The translations under genes were made by a program, and so were the position numbers. Shown in pieces: positions 42,570-58,100 of a DNA stretch of 64,000 nt. The notes beneath the pieces were generated by a model that was not told the DNA's origin, did not search any database, and saw only the letters and a list, made by a program, of their open reading frames with translations. The DNA is from Pristionchus mayeri (Eukaryota > Nematoda > Chromadorea > Rhabditida > Neodiplogasteridae), in contig BTRK01000006.1 of the NCBI GenBank assembly GCA_036245805.1, forward strand, positions 4,195,613 to 4,259,612, in the 5' to 3' direction. Positions within the stretch are counted from its first letter, which is position 1. The number at the start of each line of letters is the position of its first letter.

Positions 42570-43940
42570 CCTCTGAGTTGCCATAACATGAATTCTAACC
42601 ATGAAATTTCCTCCAAATAAATAAAGGATAGTGATAATACTATGTTCTAACATATTTTCATAGCAAAAGCCTATTCATTATCTCATCGAATGCGAAATCG
42701 AGTCGTGTCTGGCAACGCTGAGTATGCCCACGCATCACAACCTCTGAGTTGCCATAACATGAATTCTAACCATGAATTTTCATCCAAATAAATAAAGGAT
42801 AGTGATAATACTATGTTCTAACATATTTTCACAGCAAAAGCCTATTCATTATCTCATCGAATGCGAAATCGAGTCGTGACAGGCAGACGCTGAGTATGCC
42901 CACGCATCACAACCTCTGAGTTGCCATAACATGAATTCTAACCATGAATTTTCATCCAAATAAATAAAGGATAGTGATAATACTATGTTCTAACATATTT
43001 TCATAGCAAAAGCCTATTCATTATCTCATCGAATGCGAAATCGAGTCGTGTCTGGCAACGCTGAGTATGCCCACGCATCACAACCTCTGAGTTGCCATAA
43101 CATGAATTCTAACCATGAACTTTCCTCCAAATAAATATAGGATAGTGATAATACTATGTTCTAACATATTTTCATAGCAAAAGCCTATTCATTATATCAT
43201 CGAATGCGAAATCGAGTCGTGACTGGCAGACGCTGGGTATGCCCACGCATCACAACCTCTGAGTTGCCATAACATGAATTCTAACCATGAAATTTCCTCC
43301 AAATAAATAAAGGATAGTGATAATACTATGTTCTAACATATTTTCATAGCAAAAGCCTATTCATTATCTCATCGAATGCGAAATCGAGTCGTGTCTGGCA
43401 ACGCTGAGTATGCCCACGCATCACAACCTCTGAGTTGCCATAACATGAATTCTAACCATGAATTTTCATCCAAATAAATAAAGGATAGTGATAATACTAT
43501 GTTCTAACATATTTTCACAGCAAAAGCCTATTCATTATCTCATCGAATGCGAAATCGAGTCGTGACAGGCAGACGCTGAGTATGCCCACGCATCACAACC
43601 TCTGAGTTGCCATAACATGAATTCTAACCATGAATTTTCATCCAAATAAATAAAGGATAGTGATAATACTATGTTCTAACATATTTTCATAGCAAAAGCC
43701 TATTCATTATCTCATCGAATGCGAAATCGAGTCGTGTCTGGCAACGCTGAGTATGCCCACGCATCACAACCTCTGAGTTGCCATAACATGAATTCTAACC
43801 ATGAACTTTCCTCCAAATAAATATAGGATAGTGATAATACTATGTTCTAACATATTTTCATAGCAAAAGCCTATTCATTATATCATCGAATGCGAAATCG
43901 AGTCGTGACTGGCAGACGCTGGGTATGCCCACGCATCACA
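42570..43940 (+). repeat. Four-monomer higher-order repeat (686 bp), two copies
   Basis: TTTTCACAGCAAAAG occurs at about 42826 and 43512 and nowhere else noticed. AAATATAGG and GGGTATGCCC follow in the same order in each copy. Confidence 0.85.
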
Positions 43941-46900
43941 ACCTCTGAGTTGCCATAACATGAATTCTAACCATGAAATTTCCTCCAAATAAATAAAGGA
44001 TAGTGATAATACTATGTTCTAACATATTTTCATAGCAAAAGCCTATTCATTATCTCATCGAATGCGAAATCGAGTCGTGTCTGGCAACGCTGAGTATGCC
44101 CACGCATCACAACCTCTGAGTTGCCATAACATGAATTCTAACCATGAACTTTCATCAAAATAAATAAAGGATAGTGATAATACTATGGTCTAACATATTT
44201 TCATAGCAAAAGCCTATTCATTATCTCATCGAATGCGAAATCGAGTCGTGACTGGCAGACGCTGAGTATGCCCACGCATCACAACCTCTGAGTTGCCATA
44301 ACATGAATTCTAACCATGAATTTTCATCCAAATAAATAAAGGATAGTGATAATACTATGTTCTAACATATTTTCATAGCAAAAGCCTATTCATTATCTCA
44401 TCGAATGCGAAATCGAGTCGTGTCTGGCAACGCTGAGTATGCCCACGCATCACAACCTCTGAGTTGCCATAACATGAATTCTAACCATGAATTTTCATCC
44501 AAATAAATAAAGGATAGTGATAATACTATGTTCTAACATATTTTCATAGCAAAAGCCTATTCATTATATCATCGAATGCGAAATCGAGTCGTGACTGGCA
44601 GACGCTGAGTATGCCCACGCATCACAACCTCTGAGTTGCCATAACATGAATTCTAACCATGAATTTTCATCCAAATAAATAAAGGATAGTGATAATACTA
44701 TGTTCTAACATATTTTCATAGCAAAAGCCTATTCATTATCTCATCGAATGCGAAATCGAGTCGTGTCTGGCAACGCTGAGTATGCCCACTCATCACAACC
44801 TCTGAGTTGCCATAACATGAATTCTAACCATGAAATTTCCTCCAAATAAATAAAGGATAGTGATAATACTATGTTCTAACATATTTTCATAGCAAAAGCC
44901 TATTCATTATCTCATCGAATGCGAAATCGAGTCGTGTCTGGCAACGCTGAGTATGCCCACGCATCACAACCTCTGAGTTGCCATAACATGAATTCTAACC
45001 ATGAACTTTCATCAAAATAAATAAAGGATAGTGATAATACTATGGTCTAACATATTTTCATATCAAAAGCCTATTCATTATCTCATCGAATGCGAAATCG
45101 AGTCGTGACTGGCAGACGCTGAGTATGCCCACGCATCACAACCTCTGAGTTGCCATAACATGAATTCTAACCATGAATTTTCATCCAAATAAATAAAGGA
45201 TAGTGATAATACTATGTTCTAACATATTTTCATAGCAAAAGCCTATTCATTATCTCATCGAATGCGAAATCGAGTCGTGTCTGGCAACGCTGAGTATGCC
45301 CACGCATCACAACCTCTGAGTTGCCATAACATGAATTCTAACCATGAACTTTCCTCCAAATAATTATAGGATAGTGATAATACTATGTTCTAACATATTT
45401 TCATAGCAAAAGCCTATTCATTATATCATCGAATGCGAAATCGAGTCGTGACTGGCAGACGCTGGGTATGCCCACGCATCACAACCTCTGAGTTGCCATA
45501 ACATGAATTCTAACCATGAAATTTCCTCCAAATAAATAAAGGATAGTGATAATACTATGTTCTAACATATTTTCATAGCAAAAGCCTATTCATTATCTCA
45601 TCGAATGCGAAATCGAGTCGTGTCTGGCAACGCTGAGTATGCCCACGCATCACAACCTCTGAGTTGCCATAACATGAATTCTAACCATGAACTTTCATCA
45701 AAATAAATAAAGGATAGTGATAATACTATGGTCTAACATATTTTCATAGCAAAAGCCTATTCATTATCTCATCGAATGCGAAATCGAGTCGTGACTGGCA
45801 GACGCTGAGTATGCCCACGCATCACAACCTCTGAGTTGCCATAACATGAATTCTAACCATGAATTTTCATCCAAATAAATAAAGGATAGTGATAATACTA
45901 TGTTCTAACATATTTTCATAGCAAAAGCCTATTCATTATCTCATCGAATGCGAAATCGAGTCGTGTCTGGCAACGCTGAGTATGCCCACGCATCACAACC
46001 TCTGAGTTGCCATAACATGAATTCTAACCATGAATTTTCATCCAAATAAATAAAGGATAGTGATAATACTATGTTCTAACATATTTTCATAGCAAAAGCC
46101 TATTCATTATATCATCGAATGCGAAATCGAGTCGTGACTGGCAGACGCTGAGTATGCCCACGCATCACAACCTCTGAGTTGCCATAACATGAATTCTAAC
46201 CATGAATTTTCATCCAAATAAATAAAGGATAGTGATAATACTATGTTCTAACATATTTTCATAGCAAAAGCCTATTCATTATCTCATCGAATGCGAAATC
46301 GAGTCGTGTCTGGCAACGCTGAGTATGCCCACGCATCACAACCTCTGAGTTGCCATAACATGAATTCTAACCATGAAATTTCCTCCAAATAAATAAAGGA
46401 TAGTGATAATACTATGTTCTAACATATTTTCATAGCAAAAGCCTATTCATTATCTCATCGAATGCGAAATCGAGTCGTGTCTGGCAACGCTGAGTATGCC
46501 CACGCATCACAACCTCTGAGTTGCCATAACATGAATTCTAACCATGAACTTTCATCAAAATAAATAAAGGATAGTGATAATACTATGGTCTAACATATTT
46601 TCATAGCAAAAGCCTATTCATTATCTCATCGAATGCGAAATCGAGTCGTGTCTGGCAACGCTGAGTATGCCCACGCATCACAACCTCTGAGTTGCCATAA
46701 CATGAATTCTAACCATGAATTTTCATCCAAATAAATAAAGGATAGTGATAATACTATGTTCTAACATATTTTCATAGCAAAAGCCTATTCATTATATCAT
46801 CGAATGCGAAATCGAGTCGTGACTGGCAGACGCTGAGTATGCCCACGCATCACAACCTCTGAGTTGCCATAACATGAATTCTAACCATGAAATTTCCTCC

Positions 46901-49900
46901 AAATAAATAAAGGATAGTGATAATACTATGTTCTAACATATTTTCATAGCAAAAGCCTATTCATTATCTCATCGAATGCGAAATCGAGTCGTGTCTGGCA
47001 ACGCTGAGTATGCCCACGCATCACAACCTCTGAGTTGCCATAACATGAATTCTAACCATGAACTTTCATCAAAATAAATAAAGGATAATGATAATACTAT
47101 GGTCTAACATATTTTCATAGCAAAAGCCTATTCATTATCTCATCGAATGCGAAATCGAGTCGTGACTGGCAGACGCTGAGTATGCCCACGCATCACAACC
47201 TCTGAGTTGCCATAACATGAATTCTAACCATGAATTTTCATCCAAATAAATAAAGGATAGTGATAATACTATGTTCTAACATATTTTCATAGCAAAAGCC
47301 TATTCATTATCTCATCGAATGCGAAATCGAGTCGTGTCTGGCAACGCTGAGTATGCCCACGCATCACAACCTCTGAGTTGCCATAACATGAATTCTAACC
47401 ATGAACTTTCCTCCAAATAAATATAGGATAGTGATAATACTATGTTCTAACATATTTTCATAGCAAAAGCCTATTCATTATCTCATCGAATGCGAAATCG
47501 AGTCGTGTCTGGCAACGCTGAGTATGCCCACGCATCACAACCTCTGAGTTGCCATAACATGAATTCTAACCATGAACTTTCCTCCAAATAATTATAGGAT
47601 AGTGATAATACTATGTTCTAACATATTTTCATAGCAAAAGCCTATTCATTATATCATCGAATGCGAAATCGAGTCGTGACTGGCAGACGCTGGGTATGCC
47701 CACGCATCACAACCTCTGAGTTGCCATAACATGAATTCTAACCATGAAATTTCCTCCAAATAAATAAAGGATAGTGATAATACTATGTTCTAACATATTT
47801 TCATAGCAAAAGCCTATTCATTATCTCATCGAATGCGAAATCGAGTCGTGTCTGGCAACGCTGAGTATGCCCACGCATCACAACCTCTGAGTTGCCATAA
47901 CATGAATTCTAACCATGAACTTTCATCAAAATAAATAAAGGATAGTGATAATACTATGGTCTAACATATTTTCATAGCAAAAGCCTATTCATTATCTCAT
48001 CGAATGCGAAATCGAGTCGTGACTGGCAGACGCTGAGTATGCCCACGCATCACAACCTCTGAGTTGCCATAACATGAATTCTAACCATGAATTTTCATCC
48101 AAATAAATAAAGGATAGTGATAATACTATGTTCTAACATATTTTCATAGCAAAAGCCTATTCATTATCTCATCGAATGCGAAATCGAGTCGTGTCTGGCA
48201 ACGCTGAGTATGCCCACGCATCACAACCTCTGAGTTGCCATAACATGAATTCTAACCATGAACTTTCATCAAAATAAATAAAGGATAGTGATAATACTAT
48301 GGTCTAACATATTTTCATAGCAAAAGCCTATTCATTATCTCATCGAATGCGAAATCGAGTCGTGTCTGGCAACGCTGAGTATGCCCACGCATCACAACCT
48401 CTGAGTTGCCATAACATGAATTCTAACCATGAATTTTCATCCAAATAAATAAAGGATAGTGATAATACTATGTTCTAACATATTTTCATAGCAAAAGCCT
48501 ATTCATTATATCATCGAATGCGAAATCGAGTCGTGACTGGCAGACGCTGAGTATGCCCACGCATCACAACCTCTGAGTTGCCATAACATGAATTCTAACC
48601 ATGAATTTTCATCCAAATAAATAAAGGATAGTGATAATACTATGTTCTAACATATTTTCATAGCAAAAGCCTATTCATTATCTCATCGAATGCGAAATCG
48701 AGTCGTGTCTGGCAACGCTGAGTATGCCCACGCATCACAACCTCTGAGTTGCCATAACATGAATTCTAACCATGAAATTTCCTCCAAATAAATAAAGGAT
48801 AGTGATAATACTATGTTCTAACATATTTTCATAGCAAAAGCCTATTCATTATCTCATCGAATGCGAAATCGAGTCGTGTCTGGCAACGCTGAGTATGCCC
48901 ACGCATCACAACCTCTGAGTTGCCATAACATGAATTCTAACCATGAACTTTCATCAAAATAAATAAAGGATAGTGATAATACTATGGTCTAACATATTTT
49001 CATAGCAAAAGCCTATTCATTATCTCATCGAATGCGAAATCGAGTCGTGACTGGCAGACGCTGAGTATGCCCACGCATCACAACCTCTGAGTTGCCATAA
49101 CATGAATTCTAACCATGAATTTTCATCCAAATAAATAAAGGATAGTGATAATACTATGTTCTAACATATTTTCATAGCAAAAGCCTATTCATTATCTCAT
49201 CGAATGCGAAATCGAGTCGTGTCTGGCAACGCTGAGTATGCCCACGCATCACAACCTCTGAGTTGCCATAACATGAATTCTAACCATGAACTTTCCTCCA
49301 AATAAATATAGGATAGTGATAATACTATGTTCTAACATATTTTCATAGCAAAAGCCTATTCATTATCTCATCGAATGCGAAATCGAGTCGTGTCTGGCAA
49401 CGCTGAGTATGCCCACGCATCACAACCTCTGAGTTGCCATAACATGAATTCTAACCATGAACTTTCATCAAAATAAATAAAGGATAGTGATAATACTATG
49501 GTCTAACATATTTTCATAGCAAAAGCCTATTCATTATCTCATCGAATGCGAAATCGAGTCGTGTCTGGCAACGCTGAGTATGCCCACGCATCACAACCTC
49601 TGAGTTGCCATAACATGAATTCTAACCATGAATTTTCATCCAAATAAATAAAGGATAGTGATAATACTATGTTCTAACATATTTTCATAGCAAAAGCCTA
49701 TTCATTATATCATCGAATGCGAAATCGAGTCGTGACTGGCAGACGCTGAGTATGCCCACGCATCACAACCTCTGAGTTGCCATAACATGAATTCTAACCA
49801 TGAATTTTCATCCAAATAAATAAAGGATAGTGATAATACTATGTTCTAACATATTTTCATAGCAAAAGCCTATTCATTATCTCATCGAATGCGAAATCGA

Positions 49901-50769
49901 GTCGTGTCTGGCAACGCTGAGTATGCCCACGCATCACAACCTCTGAGTTGCCATAACATGAATTCTAACCATGAAATTTCCTCCAAATAAATAAAGGATA
50001 GTGATAATACTATGTTCTAACATATTTTCATAGCAAAAGCCTATTCATTATCTCATCGAATGCGAAATCGAGTCGTGTCTGGCAACGCTGAGTATGCCCA
50101 CGCATCACAACCTCTGAGTTGCCATAACATGAATTCTAACCATGAACTTTCATCAAAATAAATAAAGGATAGTGATAATACTATGGTCTAACATATTTTC
50201 ATAGCAAAAGCCTATTCATTATCTCATCGAATGCGAAATCGAGTCGTGACTGGCAGACGCTGAGTATGCCCACGCATCACAACCTCTGAGTTGCCATAAC
50301 ATGAATTCTAACCATGAATTTTCATCCAAATAAATAAAGGATAGTGATAATACTATGTTCTAACATATTTTCATAGCAAAAGCCTATTCATTATCTCATC
50401 GAATGCGAAATCGAGTCGTGTCTGGCAACGCTGAGTATGCCCACGCATCACAACCTCTGAGTTGCCATAACATGAATTCTAACCATGAACTTTCCTCCAA
50501 ATAAATATAGGATAGTGATAATACTATGTTCTAACATATTTTCATAGCAAAAGCCTATTCATTATCTCATCGAATGCGAAATCGAGTCGTGTCTGGCAAC
50601 GCTGAGTATGCCCACGCATCACAACCTCTGAGTTGCCATAACATGAATTCTAACCATGAACTTTCCTCCAAATAAATATAGGATAGTGATAATACTATGT
50701 TCTAACATATTTTCATAGCAAAAGCCTATTCATTATATCATCGAATGCGAAATCGAGTCGTGACTGGCA

Positions 50770-52140
50770 GACGCTGGGTATGCCCACGCATCACAACCTC
50801 TGAGTTGCCATAACATGAATTCTAACCATGAACTTTCCTACAAATAAATAAAGCATAGTGATAATACTATGTTCTAACATATTTTCATAGCAAAAGCCTA
50901 TTCATTATCTCATCGAATGCGAAATCGAGTCGTGACTGGCAGACGCTGAGTATGCCCACGCATCACAACCTCTGAGTTGCCATAACATGAATTCTAACCA
51001 TGAATTTTCATCCAAATAAATAAAGGATAGTGATAATACTATATTCTAACATATTTTCATAGCAAAAGCCTATTCATTATCTCATCGAATGCGAAATCGA
51101 GTCGTATCTGGCAACGCTGAGTATGCCCACGCATCACAACCTCTGAGTTGCCATAACATGAATTCTAACCATGAATTTTCATCCAAATAAATAAAGGATA
51201 GTGATAATACTATGTTCTAACATATTTTCATAGCAAAAGCCTATTCATTATCTCATCGAATGCGAAATCGAGTCGTGTCTGGCAACGCTGAGTATGCCCA
51301 CGCATCACAACCTCTGAGTTGCCATAACATGAATTCTAACCATGAACTTTCCTCCAAATAAATATAGGATAGTGATAATACTATGTTCTAACATATTTTC
51401 ATAGCAAAAGCCTATTCATTATATCATCGAATGCGAAATCGAGTCGTGACTGGCAGACGCTGGGTATGCCCACGCATCACAACCTCTGAGTTGCCATAAC
51501 ATGAATTCTAACCATGAACTTTCCTACAAATAAATAAAGCATAGTGATAATACTATGTTCTAACATATTTTCATAGCAAAAGCCTATTCATTATCTCATC
51601 GAATGCGAAATCGAGTCGTGACTGGCAGACGCTGAGTATGCCCACGCATCACAACCTCTGAGTTGCCATAACATGAATTCTAACCATGAATTTTCATCCA
51701 AATAAATAAAGGATAGTGATAATACTATATTCTAACATATTTTCATAGCAAAAGCCTATTCATTATCTCATCGAATGCGAAATCGAGTCGTATCTGGCAA
51801 CGCTGAGTATGCCCACGCATCACAACCTCTGAGTTGCCATAACATGAATTCTAACCATGAATTTTCATCCAAATAAATAAAGGATAGTGATAATACTATG
51901 TTCTAACATATTTTCATAGCAAAAGCATATTCATTATCTCATCGAATGCGAAATCGAGTCGTGTCTGGCAACGCTGAGTATGCCCACGCATCACAACCTC
52001 TGAGTTGCCATAACATGAATTTTAACCATGAACTTTCATCAAAATAAATAAAGGATAGTGATAATACTATGGTCTAACATATTTTCATAGCAAAAGCCTA
52101 TTCATTATCTCATCGAATGCGAAATCGAGTCGTGACTGGC
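50770..52140 (+). repeat. Four-monomer higher-order repeat (686 bp), two copies; related sets recur to the end
   Basis: CTTTCCTACAAATAAATAAAGCATAG occurs 686 bp apart, each time followed by monomers with TACTATATTC and CGTATCTGG. The same variant series appears again near 54.4, 55.5, 56.0-56.4, 60.6 and 62.7 kb. Confidence 0.8.
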
Positions 52141-55100
52141 AGACGCTGAGTATGCCCACGCATCACAACCTCTGAGTTGCCATAACATGAATTCTAACCA
52201 TGAATTTTCATCCAAATAAATAAAGGATAGTGATAATACTATGTTCTAACATATTTTCATAGCAAAAGCCTATTCATTATCTCATCGAATGCGAAATCGA
52301 GTCGTGTCTGGCAACGCTGAGTATGCCCACGCATCACAACCTCTGAGTTGCCATAACATGAATTCTAACCATGAAATTTCCTCCAAATAAATAAAGGATA
52401 GTGATAATACTATGTTCTAACATATTTTCATAGCAAAAGCCTATTCATTATCTCATCGAATGCGAAATCGAGTCGTGTCTGGCAACGCTGAGTATGCCCA
52501 CGCATCACAACCTCTGAGTTGCCATAACATGAATTCTAACCATGAAATTTCCTCCAAATAAATAAAGGATAGTGATAATACTATGTTCTAACATATTTTC
52601 ATAGCAAAAGCCTATTCATTATCTCATCGAATGCGAAATCGAGTCGTGTCTGGCAACGCTGAGTATGCCCACGCATCACAACCTCTGAGTTGCCATAACA
52701 TGAATTCTAACCATGAATTTTCATCCAAATAAATAAAGGATAGTGATAATACTATGTTCTAACATATTTTCATAGCAAAAGCATATTCATTATCTCATCG
52801 AATGCGAAATCGAGTCGTGTCTGGCAACGCTGAGTATGCCCACGCATCACAACCTCTGAGTTGCCATAACATGAATTTTAACCATGAACTTTCATCAAAA
52901 TAAATAAAGGATAGTGATAATACTATGGTCTAACATATTTTCATAGCAAAAGCCTATTCATTATCTCATCGAATGCGAAATCGAGTCGTGACTGGCAGAC
53001 GCTGAGTATGCCCACGCATCACAACCTCTGAGTTGCCATAACATGAATTCTAACCATGAATTTTCATCCAAATAAATAAAGGATAGTGATAATACTATGT
53101 TCTAACATATTTTCATAGCAAAAGCCTATTCATTATCTCATCGAATGCGAAATCGAGTCGTGTCTGGCAACGCTGAGTATGCCCACGCATCACAACCTCT
53201 GAGTTGCCATAACATGAATTCTAACCATGAACTTTCCTCCAAATAAATATAGGATAGTGATAATATTATGTTCTAACATATTTTCATAGCAAAAGCCTAT
53301 TCATTATCTCATCGAATGCGAAATCGAGTCGTGTCTGGCAACGCTGAGTATGCCCACGCATCACAACCTCTGAGTTGCCATAACATGAATTCTAACCATG
53401 AACTTTCCTACAAATAAATAAAGCATAGTGATAATACTATGGTCTAACATATTTTCATAGCAAAAGCCTATTCATTATCTCATCGAATGCGAAATCGAGT
53501 CGTGACTGGCAGACGCTGAGTATGCCCACGCATCACAACCTCTGAGTTGCCATAACATGAATTCTAACCATGAATTTTCATCCAAATAAATAAAGGATAG
53601 TGATAATACTATGTTCTAACATATTTTCATAGCAAAAGCCTATTCATTATCTCATCGAATGCGAAATCGAGTCGTGTCTGGCAACGCTGAGTATGCCCAC
53701 GCATCACAACCTCTGAGTTGCCATAACATGAATTCTAACCATGAACTTTCATCAAAATAAATAAAGGATAGTGATAATACTATGGTCTAACATATTTTCA
53801 TAGCAAAAGCCTATTCATTATCTCATCGAATGCGAAATCGAGTCGTGACTGGCAGACGCTGAGTATGCCCACGCATCACAACCTCTGAGTTGCCATAACA
53901 TGAATTCTAACCATGAATTTTCATCCAAATAAATAAAGGATAGTGATAATACTATGTTCTAACATATTTTCATAGCAAAAGCCTATTCATTATCTCATCG
54001 AATGCGAAATCGAGTCGTGTCTGGCAACGCTGAGTATGCCCACGCATCACAACCTCTGAGTTGCCATAACATGAATTCTAACCATGAACTTTCCTCCAAA
54101 TAAATATAGGATAGTGATAATACTATGTTCTAACATATTTTCATAGCAAAAGCCTATTCATTATATCATCGAATGCGAAATCGAGTCGTGACTGGCAGAC
54201 GCTGGGTATGCCCACGCATCACAACCTCTGAGTTGCCATAACATGAATTCTAACCATGAACTTTCCTCCAAATAAATATAGGATAGTGATAATACTATGT
54301 TCTAACATATTTTCATAGCAAAAGCCTATTCATTATATCATCGAATGCGAAATCGAGTCGTGACTGGCAGACGCTGAGTATGCCCACGCATCACAACCTC
54401 TGAGTTGCCATAACATGAATTCTAACCATGAATTTTCATCCAAATAAATAAAGGATAGTGATAATACTATATTCTAACATATTTTCATAGCAAAAGCCTA
54501 TTCATTATCTCATCGAATGCGAAATCGAGTCGTATCTGGCAACGCTGAGTATGCCCACGCATCACAACCTCTGAGTTGCCATAACATGAATTCTAACCAT
54601 GAATTTTCATCCAAATAAATAAAGGATAGTGATAATACTATGTTCTAACATATTTTCATAGCAAAAGCATATTCATTATCTCATCGAATGCGAAATCGAG
54701 TCGTGTCTGGCAACGCTGAGTATGCCCACGCATCACAACCTCTGAGTTGCCATAACATGAATTTTAACCATGAACTTTCATCAAAATAAATAAAGGATAG
54801 TGATAATACTATGGTCTAACATATTTTCATAGCAAAAGCCTATTCATTATCTCATCGAATGCGAAATCGAGTCGTGACTGGCAGACGCTGAGTATGCCCA
54901 CGCATCACAACCTCTGAGTTGCCATAACATGAATTCTAACCATGAATTTTCATCCAAATAAATAAAGGATAGTGATAATACTATGTTCTAACATATTTTC
55001 ATAGCAAAAGCCTATTCATTATCTCATCGAATGCGAAATCGAGTCGTGTCTGGCAACGCTGAGTATGCCCACGCATCACAACCTCTGAGTTGCCATAACA

Positions 55101-58100
55101 TGAATTCTAACCATGAACTTTCATCAAAATAAATAAAGGATAGTGATAATACTATGGTCTAACATATTTTCATAGCAAAAGCCTATTCATTATCTCATCG
55201 AATGCGAAATCGAGTCGTGACTGGCAGACGCTGGGTATGCCCACGCATCACAACCTCTGAGTTGCCATAACATGAATTCTAACCATGAACTTTCCTCCAA
55301 ATAAATATAGGATAGTGATAATACTATGTTCTAACATATTTTCATAGCAAAAGCCTATTCATTATATCATCGAATGCGAAATCGAGTCGTGACTGGCAGA
55401 CGCTGAGTATGCCCACGCATCACAACCTCTGAGTTGCCATAACATGAATTCTAACCATGAATTTTCATCCAAATAAATAAAGGATAGTGATAATACTATA
55501 TTCTAACATATTTTCATAGCAAAAGCCTATTCATTATCTCATCGAATGCGAAATCGAGTCGTATCTGGCAACGCTGAGTATGCCCACGCATCACAACCTC
55601 TGAGTTGCCATAACATGAATTCTAACCATGAATTTTCATCCAAATAAATAAAGGATAGTGATAATACTATGTTCTAACATATTTTCATAGCAAAAGCATA
55701 TTCATTATCTCATCGAATGCGAAATCGAGTCGTGTCTGGCAACGCTGAGTATGCCCACGCATCACAACCTCTGAGTTGCCATAACATGAATTTTAACCAT
55801 GAACTTTCATCAAAATAAATAAAGGATAGTGATAATACTATGGTCTAACATATTTTCATAGCAAAAGCCTATTCATTATCTCATCGAATGCGAAATCGAG
55901 TCGTGACTGGCAGACGCTGAGTATGCCCACGCATCACAACCTCTGAGTTGCCATAACATGAATTCTAACCATGAATTTTCATCCAAATAAATAAAGGATA
56001 GTGATAATACTATATTCTAACATATTTTCATAGCAAAAGCCTATTCATTATCTCATCGAATGCGAAATCGAGTCGTATCTGGCAACGCTGAGTATGCCCA
56101 CGCATCACAACCTCTGAGTTGCCATAACATGAATTCTAACCATGAACTTTCCTCCAAATAAATATAGGATAGTGATAATACTATGTTCTAACATATTTTC
56201 ATAGCAAAAGCCTATTCATTATATCATCGAATGCGAAATCGAGTCGTGACTGGCAGACGCTGAGTATGCCCACGCATCACAACCTCTGAGTTGCCATAAC
56301 ATGAATTCTAACCATGAATTTTCATCCAAATAAATAAAGGATAGTGATAATACTATATTCTAACATATTTTCATAGCAAAAGCCTATTCATTATCTCATC
56401 GAATGCGAAATCGAGTCGTATCTGGCAACGCTGAGTATGCCCACGCATCACAACCTCTGAGTTGCCATAACATGAATTCTAACCATGAATTTTCATCCAA
56501 ATAAATAAAGGATAGTGATAATACTATGTTCTAACATATTTTCATAGCAAAAGCATATTCATTATCTCATCGAATGCGAAATCGAGTCGTGTCTGGCAAC
56601 GCTGAGTATGCCCACGCATCACAACCTCTGAGTTGCCATAACATGAATTTTAACCATGAACTTTCATCAAAATAAATAAAGGATAGTGATAATACTATGG
56701 TCTAACATATTTTCATAGCAAAAGCCTATTCATTATCTCATCGAATGCGAAATCGAGTCGTGACTGGCAGACGCTGAGTATGCCCACGCATCACAACCTC
56801 TGAGTTGCCATAACATGAATTCTAACCATGAATTTTCATCCAAATAAATAAAGGATAGTGATAATACTATGTTCTAACATATTTTCATAGCAAAAGCCTA
56901 TTCATTATCTCATCGAATGCGAAATCGAGTCGTGTCTGGCAACGCTGAGTATGCCCACGCATCACAACCTCTGAGTTGCCATAACATGAATTCTAACCAT
57001 GAACTTTCATCAAAATAAATAAAGGATAGTGATAATACTATGGTCTAACATATTTTCATAGCAAAAGCCTATTCATTATCTCATCGAATGCGAAATCGAG
57101 TCGTGACTGGCAACGCTGAGTATGCCCACGCATCACAACCTCTGAGTTGCCATAACATGAATTCTAACCATGAACTTTCATCCAAATAAATAAAGGATAG
57201 TGATAATACTATGTTCTAACATATTTTCATAGCAAAAGCCTATTCATTATATCATCGAATGCGAAATCGAGTCGTGACTGGCAACGCTGAGTATGCCCAC
57301 GCATCACAACCTCTGAGTTGCCATAACATGAATTCTAACCATGAAATTTCCTCCAAATAAATAAAGGATAGTGATAATACTATGTTCTAACATATTTTCA
57401 TAGCAAAAGCCTATTCATTATCTCATCGAATGCGAAATCGAGTCGTGTCTGGCAACGCTGAGTATGCCCACGCATCACAACCTCTGAGTTGCCATAACAT
57501 GAATTCTAACCATGAATTTTCATCCAAATAAATAAAGGATAGTGATAATACTATGTTCTAACATATTTTCATAGCAAAAGCATATTCATTATCTCATCGA
57601 ATGCGAAATCGAGTCGTGTCTGGCAACGCTGAGTATGCCCACGCATCACAACCTCTGAGTTGCCATAACATGAATTCTAACCATGAATTTTCATCCAAAT
57701 AAATAAAGGATAGTGATAATACTATGTTCTAACATATTTTCATAGCAAAAGCATATTCATTATCTCATCGAATGCGAAATCGAGTCGTGTCTGGCAAGGC
57801 TGAGTATGCCCACGCATCACAACCTCTGAGTTGCCATAACATGAATTTTAACCATGAACTTTCATCAAAATAAATAAAGGATAGTGATAATACTATGGTC
57901 TAACATATTTTCATAGCAAAAGCCTATTCATTATCTCATCGAATGCGAAATCGAGTCGTGACTGGCAGACGCTGAGTATGCCCACGCATCACAACCTCTG
58001 AGTTGCCATAACATGAATTCTAACCATGAATTTTCATCCAAATAAATAAAGGATAGTGATAATACTATGTTCTAACATATTTTCATAGCAAAAGCCTATT